The notes under the pieces: generated by a model | Database searches by the model: none | What the model was told of the DNA's origin: nothing | Seen by the model: only the letters and a program-made list of their open reading frames with translations | Assembly (NCBI GenBank): GCA_964016885.1 | Contig: OZ024743.1 | Location: forward strand, 77,394,541 to 77,458,540 | Origin: Eledone cirrhosa | Lineage: Eukaryota > Mollusca > Cephalopoda > Octopoda > Eledonidae | Length of the DNA: 64,000 bases | Reading direction: 5' to 3' | Program-made: the position numbers and the translations under genes | Shown here: positions 9,031 to 20,061 of the stretch, piece by piece | Numbering within the stretch: the first letter of the stretch is position 1 | Layout: the number at the start of each line of letters is the position of its first letter

Positions 9031-10740
9031 AATCATCGTTTTTACGTGTTTTCCCATGCTTGCATGGGTTGGACAGGTCCTTCTCAGCACAGTCTCTCTA
9101 CTTGCTGCATTTCTTTGTCATCTCTTCTGTGAGTCTCAGCAATTTGAGGTCAGCTCTCACCACCTCTGTCCAGGTCTTTCTTGGTCGTCCTCTACTGCAA
9201 CTTCCTTCCACTGGCATTTCCTGGTACTTCTTTACCCATCGATCATCATCCATGCACATTACATGCCAATACCATCGCAGTTCCCTCTCCTGCACACCAC
9301 ATCCAATTCCTCTTAAACCCAGCTTCTCCCTCAGCTCATTCAAGGTCTGCCTTTCTCTGACACTTTCATGGCACATCCAATAAAACATGGTTGCGTCATT
9401 TCTCTCCAGTCTACAATTCCTCTGCTGTCAAAGCCCATGTTTCACTACCATGAAGCATCACACTTCGCACGCAGGTGTCATACAGTTGTCCTTTTGTTGT
9501 CAACAGTGGGAGTAGCTCTAAACTTCTTCCATCCTATCTTTATCTTAGCTATTATGTTTTCAGAGCACCCTCCTCCGTTACTAGTTAGGTCACCTAGATA
9601 GCAGAAGCTGTCAACTACTTCCATGTGACTTGACCTCTTTCCCTAGATTATTCCTGTGTATCTTCTACATACAAAGTCTTTCTTTCCTGTTAGTCTATCC
9701 TTTATCTCACTATATCTTGTGTACCCAAGATTTACAGTGTACACTGTATGGAGTTTATACCTACTCCTTTTCGACATATGGAGCAGGGCCACTTTCCTAC
9801 TCAATGGCACTTTAGTTTTGGCTAAGTTTACCCTTACATTTTTTTATTCTAAATTCCGTTTCCATAGTCAGAACTAATTTTCTAGTTCTTTTATGGATTC
9901 AGTTATAAGAGCCAGATCTTCTGCATAGAGAAGTTCCCATGGACAGCCAGTTTTAAATTCATCTGTTATGGCCTGGTGTACTACGATGAACAACAGTGGG
10001 CTAAGAACTGAACCTTGATGAACTACTTGTACCTTGAAATCCTCACTAAGCTCACTTCCTACTCTCATTTTACTGACAGCTGCTCTGTACATAGCTTGCA
10101 TGGCTCTCACAAGCCATTCTTCTACACTTAATTTCCTTAAGGACCACTAGATAATGGATGAAGGTACTCTGTCAAAGGCCATTTCTGGATCAACAAAAGC
10201 TAAATATAGTGGCTTATTCTTGGCTAGGAACTTCTCCTGTAGTTGCCTCACTCAGAAGGGGGCATATTACATTTCCCTGCATCTCATTTATTGACTCATT
10301 CCCTAATTAACTGTGCTATAACTCTTTCTGTCATTTTCAAAACTTGATCCATTAGTTTTATAACTCTATAGTTGTTCCTTTCTAGGACATCAACTTTACC
10401 TTTGTAGCAATTTATAATTGTACTGCTGCACCAGTCATTGGGATTGACTCCATCTTGTATTACCTAGTCAGCTATGCAGGTTATTAATCGACTCCTACTT
10501 CTGACGCTTTTAGCATCTCAGCAACTATCACTGGTCATGCAGCTTTACCATTTTTCACCATTTTGTTTGCTTCTTTAACCCTATAAATGTTAACTTAAAT
10601 AGCTGGTCCTTCTGTTAGGTAAGTTGGGGGTAGTTTCTCTTCTTCTCATTCATCCTCTACATTCATCAATCTCTCTTAGTAGCATTGTTTATTTTGCTGT
10701 CAATAACTTGGGTAGTGCATTCTTCCTCCTGGGAAATCCT
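9031..10740 (-). pseudogene. Decayed RTE-like LINE, old copy
   Basis: Reverse-strand homology to copy A over the RT and C-terminal region: RAMQAMYRAAVSKMRVGSEL, HQGSVLSPLLFIVV, LLYAEDLALITES (YADD changed to YAED), then VDSFCYLGD and the C-terminal RGRPRKTWTEVVRADL. Several frameshifts and stops. The first zinc-finger cysteines are still readable near 9750-9790 (CSICRKGVG, then CKSWVHK after a small indel), so the finger belongs to the family and is not special to copy A. The endonuclease is missing. Confidence 0.85.
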
Positions 10741-10910
10741 TAATGTTTATTACAACCCGGTTATCTCATCTTACGAATAAGTTATCAATTTGGCTTGTGT
10801 GTTCACCTGATTCATATGAAATGAAGTGGCTGGCTGGTTTCCTGAAATTAGTTAATTCACGTCACAGAATTCCAGGAGCGCCTCTGTGTGTGTGTGTGTG
10901 TGTCATATCA

Positions 10911-11196
10911 AGCGGCGAATTGGCAGAGTTGTATAGAATGCTGTATGGTATTCGTTCCAGCACTCTGCTCTCTGAGTTCAAATCCCGCCGAGGTCAACTT
11001 TGCCTTTCATCCTTTCGAGATTGATAAAAAAAAAAGTACCAGTCTAGTACTGGGGTCGATTCTTCCTCTCTCTGGAAGAAATCTGCTGTATTCAGGCCTG
11101 GAGAGGGATTGGGCTCCACCAGGCTTAAAATACCCAAGAAACGCTGTATGTCGATATCGCACCCCTACGACTATCAGGAGTTATGGGACCATACCA
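10911..11196 (+). mobile_element. tRNA-derived SINE, long type (full head)
   Basis: Box A-like GGCGAATTGGCAGAGTTGTA, box B-like TCTGAGTTCAAATCCCGCC, then a core different from the short SINE: CTGGAAGAAATCTGCTGTA, CAGGCCTGGAGAGGG and a GGAGTTATGGGACCATACC end. The same type occurs at 13188-13386 and 42765-43096. Confidence 0.85.
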
Positions 11197-11201
11197 TATA
11201 T

Positions 11202-11460
11202 CATAACATCATCATAACCTAACATCCATTTTCCATGCTAGCATGGATAAGATGATGAGTTCTATTGTGAAACAAGTCAGAGCAAATGACTGTCTTGCTC
11301 ATACAAAACTGTTTCTGATGCTAACCATATTTTAAGCAGGATCTGGGTGCTTTTTATTGTGGCACCAAAACAACCAACTGATAGGTTGGACTGGGTACTT
11401 TTTCATCGTGTCAGCACCACGACCACTTTACAATGTGGACTGAGGGTTTTTAGCCATTTC
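11202..11460 (-). mobile_element. Tail-family SINE
   Basis: Starts ATCATCATAACCTAACATCC then CATGCTAGCATGGATAAGAT; continues into CTGGGTGCTTTTTATTGTGG and a second GGACTGGGTACTTTTTCATC unit. Diverged, so old. Confidence 0.78.
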
Positions 11461-11921
11461 TGCAGCATTGTGGGAGAACATCTGCAGCTTTCCATGCTTG
11501 TATGATTGGGTTATATATATATTTTATCAAGCCCAAGTTCTGGTATTGTTACTCTGGAGTTTTGGCTGTGAACTCACAAGGTTATCAGAGACAACCTTAG
11601 TAATAAAAATATTAATCTTTACGGTATTGAGTACTTACTTTTGGGCCTATCAATACTATATAATGGTGGTACCATGTCTTCAGCTAGTCAGAATAGATAA
11701 AGGAATAAGAGTAAATATTCAGTAGATATGTATGATCTCATCTAGGAATCATTAAGATTAAATTGTCCATTCAATAGGCTTCATTACCTTACATATTCAT
11801 CCACAATGTTTCACTTATACACCATATCTACACATTAGCCATTTTATGGAAACAGCATTAATACCAGTTGTCTAAATTTGTTCGTCACTGCAAACCCTAG
11901 CCACTTTACATGTGAACTCTT
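11461..11921. other. No recognisable feature
   Basis: AT-rich single-copy-looking DNA. The small frame at 11468-11725 has no conserved motif. Confidence 0.5.
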
Positions 11922-12205
11922 GGCTCTTGAATACCCCTCCCCCCTCCCCAGCGCTCTTATTCCAAACCCCCTTGTTGCTTATCAAATTTTGCTAATCTAT
12001 CTCTGGTAAAATTTTATTTTAAGTGGTAGCATTCCTAAAAACATACATGACAAAAAAAAAGAACATTACTAGAAATCCCACACGTTATAAAATAAATAGG
12101 ATGGGTTGGGGTCTCAATATGTAAACTAAATGGCTAATTCTGGATTAAAAAAAAAATATCAAAGAATATAACCTAAAAAATTACCCCCTCACCCACATAA
12201 GCCCC
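11922..12205 (+). repeat. Uncharacterised dispersed repeat, copy 1
   Basis: Matches the reverse complement of 18972-19245 over about 270 bp, for example AATCTATCTCTGGTAAAATT against AATCTATCTCAGGCGAAATT, and AAATAAATAGGATGGGTTGG. No coding motif or clear terminal repeat, so the class is unknown. Confidence 0.65.
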
Positions 12206-12810
12206 ACTAACAAAATTTCTGTGTAAATCGTTGGATTACAGACAGTTAAAGTCTATCTGTTCATGTACTCTATCTGAAGTTAACTGGTAGAATCCTATTT
12301 TGAAACCTCAATCAGAAGAGGATTTCAACAGCACTGCGTACTATCTAAATATTTTATAATTATATAGAATCTCATATACTCTTCAAATAACTACATTTAA
12401 GAAACAATTTCACATTTTTATCGTTTCTGTCAGATTTTAGATAGATTTTGTAGTCTTAATTTTCCTTATTTCAAATCCATATCGTACTGACTGCTCTAGA
12501 AACTTGATTCAGTCTTTATTTATTCTCATGTGAAAGAATTTGACCTCAGTATGGGTAAACCAACAAATTACTTGTCAATTTTCAAGAGCTTGGCATCTCC
12601 CCTTTTTCTTTTATTAAATCTGCTTTGTTGTCAGGTAACTGCGGCAGACATTCAGTACCCTGTACTTGTCACAATATAACTTCAGGATTATCAACTAATG
12701 AATGAGTATATTACCTTACACATTCCTTTATCTTATCATAATATATAAAAAGTATAACAACATTGTATTAATAGAAACTTGTCTAACAGGTGGCAAATAT
12801 TATATATAAA
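12206..12810. other. No recognisable feature
   Basis: AT-rich DNA with no frame longer than about 60 codons and no repeat I can identify. Confidence 0.5.
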
Positions 12811-13142
12811 TCTTTATATATATAAAAGCGAGGATGTGTGTGTGTCTGTGTACAACTTTGCATGCTTAAGGCTTGCACAATTACCAACTGAATTTGACCA
12901 AATTTTCTGTGCACGTTGCACAGGTCGCTAAGATTGTCACATCACAAACATTTTTCAAATCGACCCACGTTGAGCAATAAAAAAAATCGATATCAAAATT
13001 ATCGGTAGCAAAATTGATGTAAGGGAGATAACCAACTTAAACATCAGATTCATTTGAAGATAAATCACTAATATTATCGTTTGTTTCTTGTTTATTCTTT
13101 GTTGCATTTCAAACCCCGGGCAACGCCGGGTAAATCTGCTAG
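12811..13142 (+). mobile_element. Non-autonomous Helitron
   Basis: Begins TCTTTATATATATAAAAGCG after an A and ends GTAAATCTGCTAG before a T, the Helitron rule (5' TC, 3' CTAG, A/T target). A GC hairpin, CCCGG-GCAACG-CCGGG at 13115-13130, lies 9 bases before the 3' end. The 332-bp interior has no Rep or helicase coding, so it would move only in trans. Confidence 0.8.
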
Positions 13143-13187
13143 TACATTATATAACTTTACATTATTTACAAGTTATACATAAAAAAA

Positions 13188-13386
13188 ATTGCCAGTTAAG
13201 TACTAGGAGGTCGTATCTTCCTCTATATTCTTTTCTTACTTCCTCATTCTCACTGTCTCTCATTCTCTGGAAGAAATCTGATGTAATCAGACCTGGAGAG
13301 GACTCTGCCAGGTTTAAAATTGCCCTAGTAACATTGTATGTCAATATGGTGCCTTTGTGGTTCCCTCAAGAGTTGGAGGACCATGA
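13188..13386 (+). mobile_element. Long-type SINE, 3' part
   Basis: TCTCTGGAAGAAATCTGATG, CAGACCTGGAGAGGACTCTG and the TTGGAGGACCATGAA end match 10911-11196; the tRNA-like head is absent. Confidence 0.75.
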
Positions 13387-13480
13387 AACATAAAAAACAC
13401 ATTATTTAACATTGATGATTTCAACCCTACTTTTGGCAGCTTTACAGGTAGCTCAATAATTCTATTACTACCACTGGACA

Positions 13481-13685
13481 TCATCATTATACATCTGCTT
13501 TTCACACTAGCATGGGTTGGATGGTCTGTCACAGTCTGAGACTAGATTGGTTACAGCAATAAATCTTGTTTGTTATGTTTCATATTTGACATGGTTTCTA
13601 AGACTGGATGCCCTTCTGAATGCCAACCACCTTAGAGTGAACTGAGTGCATTTTATCATAGCACCAACAGTGACACTTTACAGTT
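13481..13685 (-). mobile_element. Tail-family SINE, diverged
   Basis: CACTAGCATGGGTTGGATGG, then CTGGATGCCCTTCTGAATGC and GTGAACTGAGTGCATTTTAT mark a degraded tail-family copy. Confidence 0.7.
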
Positions 13686-13953
13686 ATAAATATAGTAAAA
13701 ATTTATTAAATCTTTCAACATTTCAAAAGTTTTTTATAGCTTCAAGAGAATAGAAATTAAAATCTGTTTTAACAAGCTTTAATATTAAAGTGTTGTTGTT
13801 TTTTGTTTTTTTTATATCTGGTTGATAAATTATAAAAATCTAAAATGTGTTCATATGTTAGAAAAACATGAAAGGACAGAGCGATTAAAGTGTTTTCATT
13901 GGCAAAGAAAAAAAAGAGTGAAAGGTTTATTTTTTTTTTAATACAAAAATTAA

Positions 13954-14185
13954 CCCTTTAGTTTCCAGCCTGACCAAAACTGGCCCTGGTTCTATGAAAT
14001 AAAACCACCCATTTTAAAGGTTTCCAATTTAAATTAAAATCTTCCAACATAATTTTGTATAAGAACCTTACATTAAGTTGTTATCTTAGTAATGAAATAA
14101 TTAATAATTTCAGTAAATCCTTCAAAATTCTTCAGTAATTAATTAAAATAAAGTGTATTTCATTAGAAATACGGTCATGAAAGGG
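13954..14185 (+). mobile_element. piggyBac-type MITE, family 2, intact ends
   Basis: Flanked by TTAA on both sides (13950-13953 and 14186-14189). Terminal sequences CCCTTT...AAAGGG. The interior contains CCATTTTAAAGGTTTCCAAT and is AT-rich. TTAA target duplication with CCC/GGG ends is the piggyBac rule. Related copies lie at 16064, 35130, 41362, 43960, 47131, 59082 and 61993. Confidence 0.75.
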
Positions 14186-14189
14186 TTAA

Positions 14190-14749
14190 ATAGATCTAAT
14201 ATATATCTCCCTTATTATAAATGATACATGAATCTTAATATCTTTCTATAATTGTTCAAATCCATCATTAGGAAAGGCACATGATTAAATAGCAGTCTAA
14301 TTGTATGAAAGAAGTACTAACATTGCAAATAATTCCTTTTGTACAATTCTGCAGCAATTCACTGGACACTGTAGTATCTAGCCAACAATTTACTATCCAT
14401 TATATGTTTTTACTATAACTATTAAATACTTTCATACCTTCATAATTTCAATTTCTAGGAAAACGTTTTCGCCTTCATTTTTGATAAGTTAACCTTTAGT
14501 ATGCTAGTAATTTTTATGAGTTGTTTCTCTTGACACTGTATTATCTATTAAGGGGAGATTACTGTATGATGTATTTTGTCGCCTCCAGCACTCTAAAGGT
14601 TAAACACTTTTATTTTCTGGAAATGAAGTTTCAGAATCTTTAATGTAATATCACAATATTAAGAAGGTATATACAATTATGTAATAGAAATAAGAAAACT
14701 TATAAAATGTGGAATGGCAAATACTTAAAAGAGGTGTCATGATGAACAG
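14190..14749. other. No recognisable feature
   Basis: AT-rich, with no coding or repeat motif seen. Confidence 0.45.
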
Positions 14750-15222
14750 CACCCAGTATACTGCAAAGTGGTCGTATAGGTGTCGCGACAAAAAGCACCC
14801 AGCACACACTGTAAAGTGGTCCTGTACGTGTCATGACGAAAAGCACCCAGTACACTCTGTAAAGTGGTTATGTAGGTGTCACGACTAAAAACACCCAGTC
14901 CACACTATAAAGTGGTCATGTAGGTGTCACGACCAAAAGCACCCAGTACACACTATAACGTGGTCATGTAGGTGTCACGACCAAAAGCACCCAGTACACA
15001 CTATAAAGTGGTCATGTAGGTGTCATGACAAAAAGCACCCAGTTCACACTGTAAATGTGGTTGGCATTAGGAAGGGCATCCATCTGTAGAAACCAAGCCA
15101 GAAACAGTTCTGTATGAGCAAGTCACAATCACCTGATCTGGCTTGTCTCACAGCAGGACAACTTGTCTAACTCCTGCTAACATGGAAAAATGAACATTAA
15201 ACGGTGAGGATGATGATATTAC
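14750..15222 (+). mobile_element. Tail-family SINE with six-fold 48-bp internal repeat
   Basis: Units of 48 bp (CACCCAGTACACACTATAAA, GTGGTCATGTAGGTGTCACG, ACCAAAAG) repeat about six times over 14750-15057. Then come GGAAGGGCATCCATCTGTAG and an ACATGGAAAAATGAACATTA end with (GAT). Ordinary copies carry one or two such units. Confidence 0.85.
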
Positions 15223-15656
15223 AGGTGTAAACAGACTTTTTGAATGTAGGAACATCCTGTTTGATGGAGATTTAGACAGTTTTTACCTTTACTTCTGCAG
15301 GTGACAAAAACTGCTATTATTGATATTTGTATCAAGCACTCTTACCTGTGATTACATTTCAAACAATATCAGCTAACCCCAAATTTGAGTGCCATTGAAC
15401 ATATAATAGACTTTGCAAAATTGGTTACTTCAAATTGGAAATGGAACTGCTTCAGTAATAAAGCAGTCATTTACCTATACTGATGTAATGTGTGATGAAG
15501 GATCAATAATTGATCATATATTCAGCAGTACAATACTGAAAGATGAGCTATCATGTCTTATTATCTCACCTTAAAACACAAGCTGTCTAACAACCAACAA
15601 TGAACAACTGACACTTCTTCCTCATAATTCTCAATATTTCAGTAAGGAGAAATTAA

Positions 15657-15846
15657 TTGTTTCTACTTTTTGGCACAAGGCCAGCAATTACCCAGTACAT
15701 TACTGGTACTTTATTTTATCGACCCCGTAAGGATGAAAGGCAAAGTTAACCTTGGCGGGATTTGAACTCAGATCATAAAGGGACGTAAACTATGCTTCAA
15801 AGCATGGCGTCCGACTCTCTACTGATACTGCCAATCCACCGCCAAT
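15657..15846 (-). mobile_element. tRNA-type SINE, full length
   Basis: Read on the minus strand: head GGCGGTGGATTGGCAGTATC, TCTGAGTTCAAATCCCGCC box B, GGTCGATAAAATAAAGTACC core and the GTAGAAACAA tail. The best-preserved complete short SINE in the window. 15223-15656 has nothing recognisable. Confidence 0.88.
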
Positions 15847-16063
15847 CAGTAAGGAGAAATTAATGGTGATCAATTAGCTCAACTTCTAAACTCATTCACT
15901 TTCTCTTCAATATCACTACATGTTAAGTTAGAAAACTGGAGCAGTTGCGTTACATTTGTGTTTTTAATTTTTGAAACTGTTGACGTTTTGTTAAGTCATA
16001 CCTTAACTGTACAAATTTTGATAGAACTAGAATGGCATCACATGATACAGATTTACTGTTTAA

Positions 16064-16277
16064 CCCTTTTGTGACTATTTTTCATGAAATTCTCTCTATG
16101 ATTAATCAATGAAGAATTTTGATTTGTTAAAATTATTGTTTCATTACTAAGTAATTAAACATATGGTTCTTATATAAGATTATGCTGGAAGATTTTAATT
16201 TAAATAGAAACCCTTTCAAAAGGGTGGTTTTGTTTCATAGACCACAGCCAATTTTGGTTGGGTTGGCTTCAAAAGAG
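16064..16277 (-). mobile_element. piggyBac-type MITE, family 2, reversed
   Basis: TTAA at 16060-16063 and 16278-16281. The interior is the reverse complement of 13954-14185, with AGAAACCCTTTCAAAAGGGT in place of the CCATTTTAAAGG motif and GGAAGATTTTAATTTAAAT. Confidence 0.72.
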
Positions 16278-16429
16278 TTAAATAAGAAAAGATAAAATTT
16301 CCACTATATTTTTCATATTCTGTGACTAAATGAAACACAAGGTGAGACTTTCAATAAAATAGGAATATATTTATTACAGTTAGCAGTCATACCTGGACAA
16401 GTATGTCTCTTTTTCTAGAGCTAAAAAAT

Positions 16430-17150
16430 CTTGCGATGAGCCTGCAACCTGTCTTGGGAGGTGTGAGATGGATGCACAAAGATTGTATATCCCAAGACCC
16501 CAAAGAGGGTTGGAAATGAGCAAACCTTGACAATTGGTAACTGGAATATTACAATCCTTACAGTATCAGTGGAATTCCACTGAAGCTGGTGAAGGTCAAG
16601 TATCTCAGGGTTATGTTCACAAGTGATGGAAGGCAGAAGGCTGAATTAAGTGCAAGAATTACAGGAGCTGGTGCAGTAATGTGTCAGCTTCAGCATTCAG
16701 TAATCAGAAGGGAGGTAGGTGTAAAAGCCAAACTTGCTATCTTCAGATCATTATTCATGTCAACCCTTACCTATGGTCATGAATCTTGGGTAATGACCGA
16801 AAGAATATGATTGCGAATACAAGCGGCCAAAATTGGATTCCTCTGAAGGTTCTTTGGAGTAACATTACTTGATAGAGTGCATAACTCGGAGATCAGAGAG
16901 TCACTCCAGGTAGAGTCACTACTTCTCTGAATTGAGAGATCACAGCTCCAATACTATGGGCTTATGGGTAAAATGTCTCAGGAAAGAATCAGGCAAAAAC
17001 CAACTGGCAGGAGACCCAGGGGTAAACTCTGAACAGGATAGTTGGATAACATCCATGAGCTCAGCTGGGCTCTCTTAGGGATCTAGTTGAATCAATTGGA
17101 GACAGTTGCTTCTGACAGGACCCTCCCAGGAATAAGTGGGTGAAGAAGAA
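16430..17150 (+). pseudogene. Second LINE family, internally deleted copy
   Basis: A 5' part reads into ...TIGNWNITIL (near 16528-16560), like the start of a LINE endonuclease. It jumps directly to the end of the RT: VKYLRVMFTSDGRQ, AKLAIFRSLFMSTLTYGHES and WVMTERI, then the C-terminal region with stops (IRESLQVES, ERSQLQYYG, TGRRPRG). So endonuclease start and RT end are joined, with everything between removed. Frames after 16810 are broken. Confidence 0.7.
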
Positions 17151-17345
17151 GGGTTCTATTCTTAGTTCTCTTCTATTCATGATAATCCCATGGGTTTTTC
17201 TTTTTCTTCCATACAAAGGAAAGACCACATGAAGCATGCATTACAAGGTGATAATGTATGGCAGTAAAACATGAATAGTAGTAGTAGATACAAATGATTT
17301 GTAGTGACAGAAGAGGAATGAACTCAGTGGCTGCTTGTGAGCAGG
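17151..17345 (+). pseudogene. Possible RTE-like RT scrap
   Basis: GSILSSLLFMIIPW resembles RT motif B (GSVLSPLLFIIV), followed closely by a stretch resembling the C-terminal DACIR...MLHGSET part with stops. Short and weak. Confidence 0.35.
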
Positions 17346-17526
17346 ATATATGATTGTGTTCATAGCATGCAGTGTAAATGATATTATTTTCTAAATTATT
17401 TTACTGGTCACTGAATTAGGCTGTGCTTAGGCACTGTCTTCAAGAGTTTACTTAATTACATTGATATTTATATTTATTTGTTTGGTTACTCAGTTACAGG
17501 GCACACACAAATATATATGTATACCA

Positions 17527-17681
17527 TGGGCTTCTACACAGTTCCATCTACCAAATTTCACTTCCAAGGCATGGGTATAGTAGAAGACACTTACTCAAAG
17601 TCCCATACAGTGGGAGAAAACCTGAAACCATGTGGTTGCAATACAAACTTCTTAACTTCACAGCTGAGTCTGTACATATAT
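17527..17681 (-). mobile_element. SINE (CATGTGGTTG family)
   Basis: GTAGAAGACACTTACTCAAA and AACCTGAAACCATGTGGTTG mark the common cephalopod tRNA-like SINE, head on the minus strand. Copies also at 18525-18664 and 31866-31960. Confidence 0.75.
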
Positions 17682-17735
17682 ATGAGAGTAATTTTTATAG
17701 AACAGAATTAAACCGATTTAATAAGTATTTAAGTA

Positions 17736-17834
17736 TAATTGTTTCTACTTTTGGCACAAGGCCAGCAATTATCCCAGTGTATTACTTGTACTTTATTTTA
17801 TCGACCCTGTAAGGATGAAAGGCAAAGTTAACCT
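17736..17834 (-). mobile_element. tRNA-type SINE, 3' half
   Basis: TTGTTTCTACTTTTGGCACA through GGATGAAAGGCAAAGTTAAC; the head is absent. Confidence 0.85.
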
Positions 17835-18299
17835 CAAGTATAATGTCCATTATACTAGCCAGCTATTTCATTAATAATTAATAACACAGTCAAACATTTC
17901 TGGTAGTTGTGTGTATCATAAACACTGCTAGTTTCCTTCCTTTTAAGGAGTGGAGAACGTGCTATAAGCATGAAAGAGATTCTTATATTGACATAAGGTT
18001 TAGTGATTTATCATTAGGACATCCAGTTGTAAAAACACACAACAAAACCTTGTAACATATCTTAGGAAACATGATAAAAGAGTGAAGATGTTTACAAAGT
18101 TACTATATTACAATTCAGTCTGAACCATGCCAACATGGAAGGCTGTTAATATATCATTTATATAATCAGTGGCATTTACAATTTAGTATTTTATTCTGTC
18201 CTTTTTTTTTTTTTTTTTTTGGTAGTGGTGGTGGTGGTGGGTTGTTGGGGGTCAACTCTGGTATAATGTAATTATCTATTCAAATATTGACAGATATTC

Positions 18300-18420
18300 C
18301 ATCATCATTTTACGTTCTTTTTTCCATGCTGTCATCTGTTGGATGAGGCTTTTTAAGGCAGAATTCTACAGCTGGGTACCATTCCTAACATAAACCTTTG
18401 CTTGTTTTTTTAAAAATAAG
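18300..18420 (-). mobile_element. Tail-family SINE fragment
   Basis: CATCATCATTTTACGTTC, a degraded CATGCTGTCATCTGTTGGAT and CTACAGCTGGGTACCATTCC. 17835-18299 otherwise holds only a poly(T) and a GGT-rich run at 18202-18241. Confidence 0.6.
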
Positions 18421-18524
18421 TTACAGGTCTTTGCACATTTAACTAGTGAGCAGCAGGATCTCTGTTTCTATGAGACCTAAACAAATATCAATACTTGTGA
18501 TGTCAAATAGAAATGGTGCACGCG

Positions 18525-18664
18525 CGGCTTCTATATAACTTCCATCTCCCCAATTCCCTCAAAAGCATTGGTCAGTCCTAAGCTATAGTAGAAGACACTT
18601 GCGCAAGATGCTATGAAGTGGAATGGAGCCTGATACCATATGATTGCAAAACAAACCATATCTG
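18525..18664 (-). mobile_element. SINE (CATGTGGTTG family), diverged
   Basis: GCGGCTTCTATATAACTTCC, TATAGTAGAAGACACTTGCG and ACCATATGATTGCAAAACAA align with 17527-17681. Confidence 0.7.
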
Positions 18665-18971
18665 CATCTTTCTAAAATATAATAAATAGTAAAGAGGGAA
18701 ATAAGCAATTCTTTACTAAAATTAGGAATTTCTCTAATGAAATGAAATCTTAAAGATGTAAGCCAACTTTACTATGAAATTGTAGCAAAAGAAAGTGGAG
18801 TGAAGTGTTTAGTGTCAAATATCAAGGTTATCAACAGCATATAAACTCATAGCTCATCAACTTCCATAACAACGGTCTATTTGCTTACCTATTTCAGCCT
18901 TTAAAATCTAAATAGGAAATATGTAAAGGCAAGTAATGAGGGACTTTACTAATATACTCTAGGGTCCCAAA

Positions 18972-19245
18972 TGATGGGGTGGGGGTAATTTTTCTGGGTT
19001 ATCTCCGCTGATTATTTTAATAAACCAGAATTACTCGTTTATCTTGCTTATTGAGATCCCAAGCCCATCCTATTTATTTCATAATGTATGGGTTTTCTAG
19101 TAATGTACTTTTTTGTCATGTATAAGGTTTTTTAATGACTAAAGAAATGTTACAACTTAAAATAAAATTTCGCCTGAGATAGATTAGTAAAATTTAATAA
19201 GCGGAGGGTGTGGTGGGGGGAGACGATTATTTGGAAGCCAAGAGT
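18972..19245 (-). repeat. Uncharacterised dispersed repeat, copy 2
   Basis: Reverse complement of 11922-12205, with scattered substitutions. The C-rich edge (CCCCCC at 11940s) is conserved as a G-run near 19213. 18665-18971 has nothing recognisable. Confidence 0.65.
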
Positions 19246-19369
19246 ATCTAATTAACACACAGTTCAGCTTTGTTAGGGAAAGTGGACCTTAAATGATGAT
19301 ATTTATATATGTATAGCATCTAACTTAAATATTTTAAATTAGTTTTTCATTTTTGTATCAAACAATAAA

Positions 19370-20061
19370 CCTGATATGCTCCCCAAATTAACTCGTCTTT
19401 CTGCTGTTGAGAGATAGGGTCAGGAAAATCACTAATCCATATTAAGGAAAACCTTATCCCTCACCTTTTAGTCTTGGGCAGGGTGCAATTAAACCCCTAA
19501 AATTTGCTCTAAATGGTAGGCCTCACTATCTTGGATCATCTTTTCTGGTGACCCACAAACAGTCTTTGGAATGAAGTTTAACTTTCTCTCCAGCTCCAAA
19601 AAATTGTGATAAGTTGGTGACTTTCTCAAAAGCGTAAGTAAAACCTATAGTAGTGGTCAACTGATTGGTTAGTGAAAACTTATTTAGTAAACCATTACAA
19701 CTGCTGACCCACAAATATACTATCTCCTCTATTGCCACCACAACAGCATCTGTTGTTCTGAATGAACTATTTGTATACCACTCTAGCCTAACCTACATGT
19801 CTCTGTTATACTCTTGTCACTCCACTATTTCACTGCCTAATCCCTCCTCTAGCTACTTAAGTACAGTATATTATTGGTATGTGATGTAGAAAAGCAAATT
19901 GTTGGTTGATTTGGTCCTACAGAAGCTGTACTTGTGGTCACTGTGAAGATAGACTCAAAATTTACAATTGATTTGAGATGTTGATGATTTTTGTCAGAGT
20001 TAGCGATGTCTTTCTTGGGAATTGAACGCAACTTCACATATTTCCATGGATTAGAATACAT
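19370..20061 (-). other. Possible decayed coding remnant, unrecognised
   Basis: Minus-strand frames at 19741-19526 and 20061-19849 have ordinary amino-acid composition rather than low complexity, and a further scrap reads ISDFPDPISQQQKDEL near 19430-19380. I do not recognise a family. It could be an ancient transposase or pseudogene, or chance. Confidence 0.2.
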
